Assembly (NCBI RefSeq): GCF_031764535.1
Contig: NZ_CP134499.1
Location: forward strand, 744,001 to 808,000
DNA: 64,000 nt
Source of the DNA: Pseudomonas sp. SG20056
Lineage (GTDB): Bacteria; Pseudomonadota; Gammaproteobacteria; Pseudomonadales; Pseudomonadaceae
Direction: 5' to 3'
In this document: positions 9,681 to 18,200 of the stretch, in pieces
How the letters are laid out: each line of letters opens with the position of its first letter
Position numbering within the stretch: the stretch's first letter is position 1
Translations under genes and position numbers: made by a program
The notes under the pieces: generated by a model
Databases searched by the model: none
What the model was told of the DNA's origin: nothing
Seen by the model: only the letters and a program-made list of their open reading frames with translations

Positions 9681-10192
9681 GCGGGAGCATCCCCAGCCTG
9701 TTGCGCTGCCTTGAACAGCACGGCACGCAGGGCGTCATCCAGCAGGCCATGAACGTTGATGCGCTGAATCAGGCCGCGCTCGTCCGCCTGTGTTGGCCCT
9801 AGGTAATCCGGCTGTCCGGCCTCCAGTCCGCTGCTGGTAAAGGCATCTGCAGACAGGCGCAGGGTGTTGGTGGCTTGTTCGAGAATCAGCCCGAGTACGC
9901 AGGCGTGTTCCCCGCGTTGCGCATCGAAGTAGACCAGCACCAGGCGGGTACTGTTGCGTTCCAGCGCTGGCCGTTTGAGCACGCGCTGGTTGAGATCCAG
10001 CACAGGAATCATGCGTCCGCGATGCTGGAAAACCCCGGCCACCCACTCCGGGGTTTCTGGCACCTGCTTGAGCTGGCGCAGTGGCAACACCTCGGCAACC
10101 TCTCGGGCGCTGATGGCGTAGCGATCTTCACCGAGCTGGAATAGCAGGTGCAGTTCCCCCTTGGCGGATCCGGCGGTGGCGGCTTTGGGCAT
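9677..10192 (-). CDS. wspB: WspB, CheW-type coupling protein
   Basis: A 171-residue single-domain CheW protein (LLFQLGEDRYAISAREVAEVLPL at the N-terminus, VAGVFQHRGRMIPVLDL in the centre). It links the receptor WspA to the kinase WspE inside the Wsp cluster. It lacks the Cys-rich N-terminal extension of WspD, so the two CheW proteins of this system are readily told apart. It starts 3 bases after the wspA stop and overlaps wspC by 4 bases. Confidence 0.93.
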   Translation of the reverse strand: MPKAATAGSAKGELHLLFQLGEDRYAISAREVAEVLPLRQLKQVPETPEWVAGVFQHRGRMIPVLDLNQRVLKRPALERNSTRLVLVYFDAQRGEHACVLGLILEQATNTLRLSADAFTSSGLEAGQPDYLGPTQADERGLIQRINVHGLLDDALRAVLFKAAQQAGDAPA

Positions 10193-10195
10193 GGT

Positions 10196-11824
10196 TCAGA
10201 CCTTGAAGCTGCTGACGCCAACCCGCAGGTTGCTGGCCACCTGATTCAGCTCGTCGATTGCCGCGCCGGCCTGACGCAGGGTGTCTACGGTCTGGCTGCT
10301 GGCTTCGCTCAACTGCACCAGTGCCTGGTTGATTTGCTCGGCACCGGTCGACTGCGCCTGCATGCCCTCGTTGACCATCTGGATACGGGGGGCGAGGGCC
10401 TGCACTTGCTGGATGATCTGTGCCAGTTGGTCACCCATCTGCGCCATTTCGCCAATGCCGCGGCGTACTTCTTCGGAGAACTTGTCCATGCCCATTACCC
10501 CGGCCGATACAGCGGACTGGATTTCGCGCACCATTTGCTCGATATCGTAGGTGGCCACTGCGGTCTGATCGGCCAGGCGCCGCACTTCCACCGCTACCAC
10601 GGCAAAGCCTTTGCCGTATTCGCCGGCCTTTTCTGCTTCGATGGCGGCGTTAAGGGAGAGCAGGTTGGTCTGGTCCGCCACTTTGACGATGGTGGTGACC
10701 ACGTGGTTGATGTTGCCGGCCTTCTCATTGAGGATCGACAGTTTGCCATTGACCACATCGGCGGCGCCCATGACCTGACGCATGATTTCTTCCATGCGGG
10801 TCAGCCCCAGCTGGCCGGTGCCGGCGAGCATCGAGGTCTGTTCGGCGTTGTCGGACACCTCACCCATGGTGCGCACCAGGTCGCGCGAGGTGGCGGCGAT
10901 CTCGCGTGAAGTGGCACCAATTTCCGTCGTGGTGGCCGCCGTTTCGGTGGCCGTGGCCTGCTGCTGGCGCGAGGTGGCGGCGATTTCGGTGACCGAGGTG
11001 GTCATCTGCACGGCCGAGCGCTGGGCATGGCCGACCAGGGTCTTGAGCTCACCGACCATGCTGTTGAAGCCGGTCTCGATGGCGTGAAATTCATCACTGC
11101 GCTGCATATTCAGGCGCACGGACAGGTCGCCGCTTTCGAGGGTTTTGAGGGTGCTGACAATGTGGTCGATTGGGCGGGTGATGGCTTGCAGCAGCAGCCA
11201 GCCGCAGACCCCGGCGACCGCGATGGTCAACAGGATGGCCAACAGGGTCGCGATTTCCAGCGAGCGTACGGCGTCACGGATTTCACTCGCGCCATCTTCT
11301 GCGAGGGTTCTGTTCAGTTCGACCAGCTCGCTCAGGGTTTGCAGGCCCTTGTCCCATTCCGGTAGCACGTGTTCGGTGCTGAACCTGCGACCCTGGGGCA
11401 GGGTGCCGTCTTGCAGGATGTTGAGTAACTGGTTGTGTAGCACCAGGTACTGCCGATGCTGTTGGCTGAACTGGTTGGCCAGTTGCGCTTCGCGCTCATT
11501 GATATTGGTCTGCAGGTAGCGGGCGAGCAGGCCATCAAGCACTTCTTCAATGGCGGCAAACTGCGCCTGGGCGCTGTCGAACTCTGCGGCATCACCTTCG
11601 TCGTCGAGACGCAGCATCAGACGCCGGGTTTCCAGCATATGGCCGGCCCAGGAGCTCTGGATCTTGCTGATGTAATAGACCCCAGGGAGGGAATTGCTTT
11701 GCATCTGCTCTGCTTCGCCTTCAATCGAAACCATGCGCAGATAGGAGGTCGTGGCGAGCAGAAGCAAGATGGCGATAAGGGCGGCAAAACTGGCAATGAT
11801 GCGGTTGCGTACGGTTAACTTCAT
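10196..11824 (-). CDS. wspA: WspA, surface-sensing methyl-accepting chemotaxis protein
   Basis: A 542-residue receptor. A first membrane helix lies at about 9-31, a periplasmic four-helix-bundle region at about 32-190 and a second membrane helix near 192-215. A HAMP domain follows, then a cytoplasmic signalling domain with the hairpin tip [31 protein letters not shown]. WspA senses surface contact and controls WspE. It is the first gene of the wsp operon. The roughly 240 bases upstream of its start hold no gene that I can support and presumably contain the promoter; the purine-rich AAGGATAAAGGG before the ATG is a plausible ribosome-binding site. Confidence 0.95.
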   Translation of the reverse strand: MKLTVRNRIIASFAALIAILLLLATTSYLRMVSIEGEAEQMQSNSLPGVYYISKIQSSWAGHMLETRRLMLRLDDEGDAAEFDSAQAQFAAIEEVLDGLLARYLQTNINEREAQLANQFSQQHRQYLVLHNQLLNILQDGTLPQGRRFSTEHVLPEWDKGLQTLSELVELNRTLAEDGASEIRDAVRSLEIATLLAILLTIAVAGVCGWLLLQAITRPIDHIVSTLKTLESGDLSVRLNMQRSDEFHAIETGFNSMVGELKTLVGHAQRSAVQMTTSVTEIAATSRQQQATATETAATTTEIGATSREIAATSRDLVRTMGEVSDNAEQTSMLAGTGQLGLTRMEEIMRQVMGAADVVNGKLSILNEKAGNINHVVTTIVKVADQTNLLSLNAAIEAEKAGEYGKGFAVVAVEVRRLADQTAVATYDIEQMVREIQSAVSAGVMGMDKFSEEVRRGIGEMAQMGDQLAQIIQQVQALAPRIQMVNEGMQAQSTGAEQINQALVQLSEASSQTVDTLRQAGAAIDELNQVASNLRVGVSSFKV

Positions 11825-12065
11825 CCCTTTATCCTTCAGCTGCTGATGGAGCCGATAGTCGTGCGTAGTGGTGGCCGCTGCCTTGCAAGCCCTGATTGGC
11901 TGCGGGAGGAGCGGCTGAATGTGGTCGTGCTGTCGAGGTCATGCTACTGATCGGCTCACAGCCCGCCAACCAGTTATAGCGCGTAAGTCGCGACTCTACC
12001 GTAGCTTGGCAGGCCCGATGCTTTGGCGTGTTGGCTGGCTATGCGTGCCGACGGCAAATCACAGG

Positions 12066-12096
12066 CAATAAAAAAGCCGGCTTGTGGCCGGCTTTT
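12066..12096 (-). terminator. Rho-independent terminator of ppa
   Basis: A perfect 10-bp stem (AAAAGCCGGC at 12072-12081 with GCCGGCTTTT at 12087-12096) encloses a 5-base loop. On the minus strand it is followed by TTTTTTATTG. It lies 16 bases past the ppa stop, in the right orientation to end the ppa transcript. Confidence 0.85.
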
Positions 12097-12112
12097 AGGG
12101 GGTGGGCACTAC

Positions 12113-12640
12113 TTATTTTTGGTAAGCAGCGACCGCCTTGTTAATCAGGCTGCGAGCCTCGTCGGCGCCAGCCCAGCCTTCAACCTTGACCCACTTGCCT
12201 TTCTCGAGATCTTTGTAGTTCTCGAAGAAGTGCTTGATCTGCTCGATCAGCAGCGGGGGCAGGTCGGTGTATTCCTGTACGTCTTTGTACAGCACGCTCA
12301 GTTTGTCGTGCGGTACGGCAACCAGCTTGGCATCGCCGCCGGCTTCGTCGCTCATCAGCAGTACGCCAACTGGACGGGCGCGGATAACCGAGCCTGGCGC
12401 TACCGGATATGGAGTGACAACCAGCACGTCGAGGGGGTCACCGTCGTCCGCCAGGGTGTGCGGGATAAAACCGTAGTTGGCCGGGTAGAACATCGGGGTG
12501 GCCATGAAGCGGTCGACCATCAGGCAATCGGTGTCGTGGTCGATTTCGTATTTGATCGGCGCGTGGTTGGCCGGGATCTCGATGGCGACGTAGATGTCGT
12601 TCGGCAGGTCTTTACCGGCTGGGATCTTGCTGTAGCTCAT
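12113..12640 (-). CDS. ppa: Inorganic pyrophosphatase
   Basis: A 175-residue, family I soluble pyrophosphatase. The metal-binding signature DGDPLDVLV lies near residues 67-75, and the N-terminal [16 protein letters not shown] and C-terminal region match the bacterial hexameric enzyme in length. It hydrolyses PPi to two phosphates in the cytoplasm and so pulls nucleotide, protein and nucleic acid synthesis forward. The gene stands alone, with a promoter-like -10 upstream and a strong terminator downstream. The ATG at 12640 is preceded by GGGAG at a normal distance. Confidence 0.97.
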   Translation of the reverse strand: MSYSKIPAGKDLPNDIYVAIEIPANHAPIKYEIDHDTDCLMVDRFMATPMFYPANYGFIPHTLADDGDPLDVLVVTPYPVAPGSVIRARPVGVLLMSDEAGGDAKLVAVPHDKLSVLYKDVQEYTDLPPLLIEQIKHFFENYKDLEKGKWVKVEGWAGADEARSLINKAVAAYQK

Positions 12641-12678
12641 GGGGCGACTCCCGAAGGGTGGGCCAAAAAAGTGGCGCG

Positions 12679-12684
12679 ATTATA
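12679..12684 (-). promoter_or_regulatory. Probable -10 element of the ppa promoter
   Basis: The minus strand reads TATAAT exactly, about 38 bases before the ppa ATG. The region one helical spacing upstream has no good TTGACA match, so the -35 element is weak or the promoter uses other contacts. It is the only strong sigma-70-like -10 in the 78-base gap between ppa and mtfA. Confidence 0.5.
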
Positions 12685-12718
12685 GGCATATTCACCAGGG
12701 GTTGCTACGCCGGGATGC

Positions 12719-13558
12719 CTAGCCATTGGTCGCGAACTCATGGTCTTCGGTTCTGACCTGATAGTCCGGGTTGCTCGCCTGCAACTGCTGCAGGCGGGCC
12801 AGCGGGTCCTGCCGATAGAACAGCGCCAGTTGCGCGTACACCGCCGGGAAGGCGCCGGCGAGCAGGTCCGGGGCGCTGAAGAAGTATTCGCTGGTGACGG
12901 CGAAGAATTCTGCCGGGTTTTCCGCTGCATAAGGGTCGATGGCGGTGTCGGCCTCGGGATTGGCATCCAGCTCTGCATTCATCTGATCAAAGGCGCTCTG
13001 CATGGCCTCGGCCCAGTCCTGAATGGCCATGTTGCTGTGCAGGGGCGGCAAACCGTTGGCGTCGCCGTTAAGCATGTCCAGTTTGTGCGCCAGCTCGTGG
13101 ATCACCAGGTTGTAACCGTCCCATTGGCCGCTGGCCTGCACGCCGGGCCAGGCGAGGATCACCGGGCCTTGCTGCCAGGCTTCGCCGCTGTGCTCGGCGT
13201 CCCATTCGTGGACTACGCCGCTGGCGTCGCGGTGGCGCTGCGGGCTGACGAAGTCATCTGGGTAGAGGACGATCTCATGGAAGCCCTGATACCAGTTGAG
13301 ATCAGCCAGGTGCAGCAGTGGTAGCTCGGCCTGCACCGCCAGCAGCAGGCGTGCCTGGCCGTCCAGCTCAACGCCGGGCAGGGCGCTGAGGTGCTTGTGA
13401 TGGAGAAATAGCACGGCGCGTTCACGCAGGCGCTGTTGTTCGGCTTCATCCAGGCCGTCGAGGATCGGCAAGTGCTGCAACACCGCCTGCCATTGGGCAC
13501 TGCTGACGGGATGACGGGCAAGGATGCGCTGGCGACGCCAGGCGCGGAGCGACCACAT
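12719..13558 (-). CDS. mtfA: MtfA-type zinc-dependent peptidase
   Basis: The frame is open further upstream, but the ATG at 13558 (MWSLRAWRRQRIL) gives a 279-residue protein that fits the MtfA family and avoids overlap with the divergent gene. The zinc site is HELAH (in VIHELAHKLDML), with a downstream acidic region DPYAAENPAEFFAVTSEYFF that supplies the third ligand in this family. E. coli MtfA is a cytosolic aminopeptidase that binds the glucose repressor Mlc; whether that link exists in Pseudomonas is unknown. It lies upstream of ppa on the same strand, 78 bases away. Confidence 0.85.
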   Translation of the reverse strand: MWSLRAWRRQRILARHPVSSAQWQAVLQHLPILDGLDEAEQQRLRERAVLFLHHKHLSALPGVELDGQARLLLAVQAELPLLHLADLNWYQGFHEIVLYPDDFVSPQRHRDASGVVHEWDAEHSGEAWQQGPVILAWPGVQASGQWDGYNLVIHELAHKLDMLNGDANGLPPLHSNMAIQDWAEAMQSAFDQMNAELDANPEADTAIDPYAAENPAEFFAVTSEYFFSAPDLLAGAFPAVYAQLALFYRQDPLARLQQLQASNPDYQVRTEDHEFATNG

Positions 13559-13669
13559 GGACTCTGCTCGGACGGTGGAAAGCGCCCACCATAAGCCGGG
13601 TGTCAATGCTGGGCAAGTCGGCACAAAGGCTGCAACGGCAGGCTTATCCGCGACCTGGGAGGGCTGCCA

Positions 13670-15268
13670 ATGTCGATCGAGCGTCTGCATCATCCCACCG
13701 TACAATTGCTTTGCGGTCACGGCCTCGACCTGCCAAGCCAGGCCGCACGGGCCCGCGCGACCTGGCTGCCGGGGCGGGAAGGCCGGCCGGCGGTGCTTCT
13801 GGTAGCGCTGCTCTGGGCGCGCGAATGCACTGATGTGGTGCACACCCTGGAGTCCTACCTGGACGGCCTGCTGGCTGATTGCTGTTGTACCCCCAGCGGC
13901 TGGAGCGAAGCCCAGGCGGCACGGCAGGTGCTGGCTGCGTTCAATCAGCAGCTGTTTCGTCAACGCCAGGCGGGACGCAGCATCGCGCAACTGAATGCCG
14001 GGTTGCTGTTGCTGCAGAACGGCGAGGCGCAGTTTCTTCAGGCTGGGGCCATCGGTTTACGGCGCTATCAAGGCGGCACCATGCAGAGCCTGATCGGTCG
14101 TGATGGCCTGCAGCTGGGCGCACAGGCCGAACTGGCGCTGGTGCAGCACAGCCTGACTCTGAACCCTGGTGAGCTATTGCTGCTGGCACCGCAGCCGCTG
14201 CTGGATGTGGCGGACTTGCAAGGCTTTTGCGGCGCGGGCGATACCCTGCAAGGCGATCCATTGCCGGAGCTGCTTGCGCCATTGCTGCAAGCCCCCGGTG
14301 CAGCTGTTTTATTGCTGCCGGGCGAAGCCGATAGCGCGCCAGAGCTGGCTCCGCGCAAGCCCTGGCGTGCGGTGGTCGATGCGCAACCTGGTTTGCAGCT
14401 GGATGGCTGGGTGCTGCTCTCGGCCTGCCCCTACGGTCCACCGGGGCGGGTGTTTCGCGCCACCGATCCGCATGGGCGTGAGGCCATGCTGTGGCTGGCC
14501 GAGCGGGATGCGGATGAAGCCTTCTGGCAGCGCGAGTGGGTGTTACGGCGCAGTCCGCTGGCCAGCCTGGCGCAGGTGCTGTCTTCGCATCAGCCGCGTG
14601 AGCATGCTTTCTGGCTGTTCGAGCCTGCGGGCAAGGGTATGCGTAACCTGAACGACTGGGTGGCGTCCCACGGCCCGGTCGATGGTTTGACGATACTGGC
14701 TGTGCTCGAACAGTTGATCGCCGCCGTGCGCGGTTTGCAGCGACGCGGCATGCAGGGGCTGTGGCTGGACCCGCGCAATATTCTGCTGGATGACGGCGGC
14801 CGCCTGCTGTTGCTGCCCGAACATGCCGCGCTATTGCCTGGGGTAGCGCCGCAGGCAATACCCGCGCAGGCGGTGCCGCTGGCGCCCGAGGTGCGCGCCG
14901 GGCAGGCCGTGGATGGCCGCGCCGATCAGTTCGCCCTGGCAGCGCTGGCCTATTGGCTGTTCGGTGGGCGTTGGCCCGAGGCGGCGCAGGCGGATGCGGG
15001 CGCTCATAGCCGTTATATGCCATTGGCGCAGTTCAGCATGCGGGTGCCAATCGGCTGGGATGGTGTGCTGGCACGGGCGCTGGCGCCCAGGCCTGAAGCG
15101 CGCTTCGAGGCGCTGTCGGAGTTTGAGCAGGCGTTGCGTCAGCCGTTACTGCACCAACCGGCACCTTCGCGTCGCACACGGCGCTATCGGCAGGGTTGGC
15201 ACCTGGCGGCGCTGGCTCTGCTGGGGCTGCAACTGGGTGTGGGTTTGTGGCTTAGCCTGGACGGCTGA
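13670..15268 (+). CDS. Degenerate PP2C-like / protein-kinase-like membrane protein
   Basis: This 532-residue protein has the layout of the bifunctional Ser/Thr phosphatase-kinase proteins of Pseudomonas. A PP2C-like N-terminal region (about 1-215) is followed by a kinase-like region (about 245-490) and a C-terminal membrane helix (about 510-530, ALALLGLQLGVGLWLSL). Key catalytic motifs are not seen. There is no DGxG-type metal-binding pair in the first part. Where a kinase would have HRDLKPxN the protein reads GLWLDPRNILLDDGG, and no DFG follows. It may therefore be a pseudoenzyme scaffold anchored to the inner membrane. A GGGAGGG ribosome-binding site precedes the ATG. It is divergent from mtfA across 111 bases. 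Confidence 0.7.
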   Translation: MSIERLHHPTVQLLCGHGLDLPSQAARARATWLPGREGRPAVLLVALLWARECTDVVHTLESYLDGLLADCCCTPSGWSEAQAARQVLAAFNQQLFRQRQAGRSIAQLNAGLLLLQNGEAQFLQAGAIGLRRYQGGTMQSLIGRDGLQLGAQAELALVQHSLTLNPGELLLLAPQPLLDVADLQGFCGAGDTLQGDPLPELLAPLLQAPGAAVLLLPGEADSAPELAPRKPWRAVVDAQPGLQLDGWVLLSACPYGPPGRVFRATDPHGREAMLWLAERDADEAFWQREWVLRRSPLASLAQVLSSHQPREHAFWLFEPAGKGMRNLNDWVASHGPVDGLTILAVLEQLIAAVRGLQRRGMQGLWLDPRNILLDDGGRLLLLPEHAALLPGVAPQAIPAQAVPLAPEVRAGQAVDGRADQFALAALAYWLFGGRWPEAAQADAGAHSRYMPLAQFSMRVPIGWDGVLARALAPRPEARFEALSEFEQALRQPLLHQPAPSRRTRRYRQGWHLAALALLGLQLGVGLWLSLDG

Positions 15269-15275
15269 GGGGCTT

Positions 15276-15304
15276 AGCCAGCGGCGCACTGTGCGTCGCT
15301 GGCT
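15276..15304. terminator. Terminator-like hairpin between convergent genes
   Basis: A 13-bp stem with one mismatch (arms 15276-15288 and 15292-15304) and a 3-base loop lies between the stops of the kinase-like gene and the convergent GNAT gene. There is no clear T-run on either side, so it may act as a Rho-dependent or bidirectional transcript end rather than a classic intrinsic terminator. Confidence 0.45.
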
Positions 15305-15311
15305 GGGCAGG

Positions 15312-15779
15312 TTACGGCGCGGTGAAGTCTTCGGTGATCGGCAGGACAAAGCTCTTGAACTCGGTGTCTTCCTTGAAGCCGATGGATTCGTAGAGCTTGT
15401 GGGCGACCTCGTTGTCGACGCTGGAGGCCACGCGCAGACGCACAGCGTTGGTTTCCTTGGCCATCTGCTTGGCGGTCTGGATCAGACGGTCGGCCACCAG
15501 CTGGCGGCGTGCATCCTGGCAAACGTAGATGTCGTTGAGAATCCACACGCGCTTGAGCGACAGCGAGGAGAAGCTCGAATAGAGCTGGCAGAAACCAAGA
15601 ATCTTCTCTTCATCATCTGCCATGGCCAGGTAGATCACCGATTCCTTGCGGCTGATGCGCTTTTCCAGAAATTTGCGCGAGGAGTCGGGGTAGGGCAGCT
15701 GGCCGAAGTGTTCGCGGTAATTGACGAACAGTGGCGTGAGTTGATCCAGGTGCTCCAGGGTCGCTTGGACGATGCGCAT
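15312..15779 (-). CDS. GNAT-family N-acetyltransferase
   Basis: A 155-residue acetyltransferase with the GNAT fold: an N-terminal IVQATLEHLDQLTPLF, a central acetyl-CoA-binding segment around VCQDARRQLVADRLIQ and the C-terminal motif NEVAHKLYESIGFKED. The acceptor substrate is unknown. It lies 138 bases downstream of eutC on the same strand. In P. aeruginosa, as I recall, an acetyltransferase gene (PA4026) occupies the same place after eutC, so the linkage is conserved. A palindrome resembling a PsrA site lies about 100 bases upstream of its start, which hints at separate control from the eut operon. Confidence 0.85.
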   Translation of the reverse strand: MRIVQATLEHLDQLTPLFVNYREHFGQLPYPDSSRKFLEKRISRKESVIYLAMADDEEKILGFCQLYSSFSSLSLKRVWILNDIYVCQDARRQLVADRLIQTAKQMAKETNAVRLRVASSVDNEVAHKLYESIGFKEDTEFKSFVLPITEDFTAP

Positions 15780-15879
15780 GGTGAGCCTCTACTTAAAGTC
15801 ATGTGGATGGCTTCGGCAACACGGCAGCGCTGCCTGCGAACGACCCCGATGCTGCCTAAAGCTTTTGGAAAGTGCAATC

Positions 15880-15893
15880 CAAACAAGCGTTTG
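15880..15893. promoter_or_regulatory. Possible PsrA-type operator
   Basis: The sequence CAAAC-AAGC-GTTTG (flanked by C and G to give a 6-bp arm) fits the published PsrA consensus of G/CAAAC, 2-4 bases, GTTTG/C. PsrA is a Pseudomonas TetR-family regulator of rpoS and fatty-acid genes that responds to long-chain fatty acids. The site lies between eutC and the GNAT gene, about 100 bases before the GNAT start. A short motif like this can occur by chance. Confidence 0.35.
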
Positions 15894-15917
15894 GTTGTAG
15901 TTTGCGGAAATTCCCTA

Positions 15918-16730
15918 TCATCCAAGCAGAAAGTTCTCGCGCGGCACCCCGCCGGCCAGCAGCGGCACTTCGGCCTCATCCTTGAGATTGACCCCCGACA
16001 GTTGGCGGCGGCAGGCCTCGCGCATCAGGTACAGCAGGCGGTGGCTGGCCATGGCGTAGCTCAGTCCTTCCTGGCGCACGTTGGAGATGCAGTTGCGGTA
16101 GGCGTCGGTCAGGCCGACCTTGGGTGCGTAGGTGAAGTACAGCCCCAGGCTGTCCGGTGAACTCAGGCCGGGGCGTTCGCCGATCAGAATCACCACCATG
16201 CGTGCGCCGAGCAGTTCGGCCACTTCATCGGCTACCGCCACGCGGCCTTGGCTGACCAGGGAGACGGGCGCCACGCTCCAGCCTTCGGCAGCGGCCTGCT
16301 CCTCGATATGCGCCACCATGGGCAGGGCGTTGCGGTGCACGGCCAGGGCGGACAGGCCGTCGGCGATGACAATGGCCAGGTCGTAGCCGTCCGGATTATT
16401 TTCGCGGTGCTGACCCAGCAGCTCGGCGGATTCATGGCTTAAGCGCCGACCGAGATCCGGGCGTTGCAGGTAGGTGTCGCGGTCCTTGGCGGCGCTGTGC
16501 AGCAGCAGGCTTTGCCGATGCTGGTGAGCCAGGCCGGCGGCCAATGCGCCGTGATCAAACGGCAGGTGCACGGCATCGCGAGCCTGGGCGTGGGCGAACT
16601 GGAAGTCCAGCTGGGCGCGGGTCGGCATGCTGGTGCCGGCGCGGCCGAGGGCGATACGTGCCGGGGTGAGGTTACGCAGTTGCTGCCAGGGATTTTCGCT
16701 GGCGCCGCTGAGTGGGCTGTCATCGTACAT
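15918..16730 (-). CDS. eutC: Ethanolamine ammonia-lyase small subunit
   Basis: A 270-residue EutC. The family stretches [16 protein letters not shown] near the N-terminus and [18 protein letters not shown] near 185-203 are clear. With EutB it forms the adenosylcobalamin-dependent enzyme that converts ethanolamine to acetaldehyde and ammonia. An AAGGAG ribosome-binding site precedes the ATG at 16730, 14 bases after the eutB stop. No shell-protein or reactivase genes are near, so the enzyme works freely in the cytoplasm and the acetaldehyde is expected to be taken up by ExaC encoded upstream. Confidence 0.96.
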   Translation of the reverse strand: MYDDSPLSGASENPWQQLRNLTPARIALGRAGTSMPTRAQLDFQFAHAQARDAVHLPFDHGALAAGLAHQHRQSLLLHSAAKDRDTYLQRPDLGRRLSHESAELLGQHRENNPDGYDLAIVIADGLSALAVHRNALPMVAHIEEQAAAEGWSVAPVSLVSQGRVAVADEVAELLGARMVVILIGERPGLSSPDSLGLYFTYAPKVGLTDAYRNCISNVRQEGLSYAMASHRLLYLMREACRRQLSGVNLKDEAEVPLLAGGVPRENFLLG

Positions 16731-16744
16731 AAGCGGCTCCTTAG

Positions 16745-18139
16745 TTAACCAAGCTGCGCCAACGCCTGACGAAACGCCGGCGGCAGGCTGTTGCCCATGC
16801 GCGGGCGACCATCGGCCTGAGTGAAAATACCCATGCGCTGCAGCCAGCCTTCGAACTCAGGGGCCGGTTTCAGCCCAAGGCTCTGCCGCGCATACAGTGC
16901 GTCGTGAAAGGAGGTGGTCTGGTAATTGAGCATCACGTCGTCAGAGCCGGGGATGCCCATGATGAAGTTGATCCCGGCCACGCCCAGCAGGGTCAGCAGC
17001 ACGTCCATATCGTCCTGATCGGCTTCGGCGTGGTTGGTGTAGCAGATGTCGCAGCCCATCGGCAGGCCCAGCAGCTTGCCGCAGAAGTGGTCTTCCAGGC
17101 CGGCGCGGATGATCTGCTTACCGTTATACAGGTACTCCGGGCCGATAAAACCGACCACGGTATTCACCAGAAATGGTTTGAAATGCCGCGCCACCGCATA
17201 GGCGCGGGTCTCGCAGGTCTGTTGGTCGAGGCCATGGTGCGCGCCAGCGGACAGCGCGCTGCCCTGGCCTGTCTCGAAATACATCAGGTTGTTGCCCAAG
17301 GTGCCGCGTTTGAGGCTCAGGCCGGCGTCGTAGCCTTCCTGGAGGATCTTCAGGCTGACGCCAAAGCTGGCGTTGGCCGCCTCGGTGCCGGCAATCGACT
17401 GGAACACCAGGTCCAGCGGTACGCCACGGTTGATCGCCTCGATCGAGGTGGTGACGTGGGTCAGCACGCAGGCCTGGGTGGGGATTTCATAACGCTGAAT
17501 GATGCTGTCGAGCATCTTCAGCATGTCGCAGATCGAACTGATGCTGTCGGTGGCCGGATTGATGCCGATCATGGCGTCGCCGTTGCCGTACAGCAGGCCG
17601 TCGAGAATGCTCGCGGCGATGCCGGCCGGCTCATCGGTCGGGTGATTGGGTTGCAGGCGGGTGGACATGCGCCCGCGCAGGCCAACGGTGTTGCGAAAGC
17701 GGCTGACCACACGGATTTTCTGCGCCACCAGCACCAGGTCCTGCACGCGCATGATCTTCGATACCGCAGCGGCCATTTCCGGCGTCAGGCCGGGGGCGAG
17801 GGCGCGCAGGCTGGCTTCATCGGCGCTATCGCCGAGCAGCCAGTCGCGAAAGCCTCCGACGGTCAGGTGGCTGACCGGGGCGAAGGCCGCCGCATCATGG
17901 CTGTCGATAATCAGCCGGGTGACCTCATCCGCTTCGTAGGGAATCAGTGCCTCGGTAAGGAAGTGTTTGAGCGGAATATCGGCCAGGGCCATTTGCGCCG
18001 CCACCCGTTCACCGGCATTGCTCGCGGCAACGCCTGCGAGATAGTCGCCAGAGCGCGCCGGGCTGGCCTTGGCCATCACTTCGGCGAGGCTGTCGAAACG
18101 GTAGGTTTCACCGCCTACCGTATGCTGAAAACTGGACAT
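16745..18139 (-). CDS. eutB: Ethanolamine ammonia-lyase large subunit
   Basis: The ATG at 18139 is chosen ([15 protein letters not shown]) because GGGAGA lies just upstream and the resulting 464 residues match the family length; an in-frame ATG 21 bases further up is less likely. EutB is the catalytic TIM-barrel subunit that binds adenosylcobalamin and ethanolamine. Family segments such as [20 protein letters not shown] and [19 protein letters not shown] are intact. It is the third gene of the minus-strand operon exaC-eat-eutB-eutC. Sixteen bases before its start, between it and the permease gene, stands an 18-bp perfect hairpin. Confidence 0.96.
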   Translation of the reverse strand: MSSFQHTVGGETYRFDSLAEVMAKASPARSGDYLAGVAASNAGERVAAQMALADIPLKHFLTEALIPYEADEVTRLIIDSHDAAAFAPVSHLTVGGFRDWLLGDSADEASLRALAPGLTPEMAAAVSKIMRVQDLVLVAQKIRVVSRFRNTVGLRGRMSTRLQPNHPTDEPAGIAASILDGLLYGNGDAMIGINPATDSISSICDMLKMLDSIIQRYEIPTQACVLTHVTTSIEAINRGVPLDLVFQSIAGTEAANASFGVSLKILQEGYDAGLSLKRGTLGNNLMYFETGQGSALSAGAHHGLDQQTCETRAYAVARHFKPFLVNTVVGFIGPEYLYNGKQIIRAGLEDHFCGKLLGLPMGCDICYTNHAEADQDDMDVLLTLLGVAGINFIMGIPGSDDVMLNYQTTSFHDALYARQSLGLKPAPEFEGWLQRMGIFTQADGRPRMGNSLPPAFRQALAQLG

Positions 18140-18154
18140 TGCGTGTCTCCCAAA

Positions 18155-18196
18155 CGTCACGTTGGCGCAGCACGATCATGCTGCGCCAACGTGACG
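18155..18196. repeat. Perfect 18-bp inverted repeat between eat and eutB
   Basis: Arms 18155-18172 (CGTCACGTTGGCGCAGCA) and 18179-18196 pair without mismatch around a 6-base loop. It starts 5 bases after the permease stop and ends 16 bases before the eutB ATG. In the transcribed (minus) direction it is followed by GTTTGGGAGAC, not a T-run, so it is a poor intrinsic terminator. It looks more like an mRNA processing or stability element that sets different levels of permease and lyase. Confidence 0.8.
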
Positions 18197-18200
18197 GGTA

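Noticed and set aside
13559..13990. Upstream extension of the mtfA frame by 144 codons
   Set aside because: It would overlap the divergent kinase-like gene, and the extra sequence is unlike the MtfA family. The ATG at 13558 fits family length.
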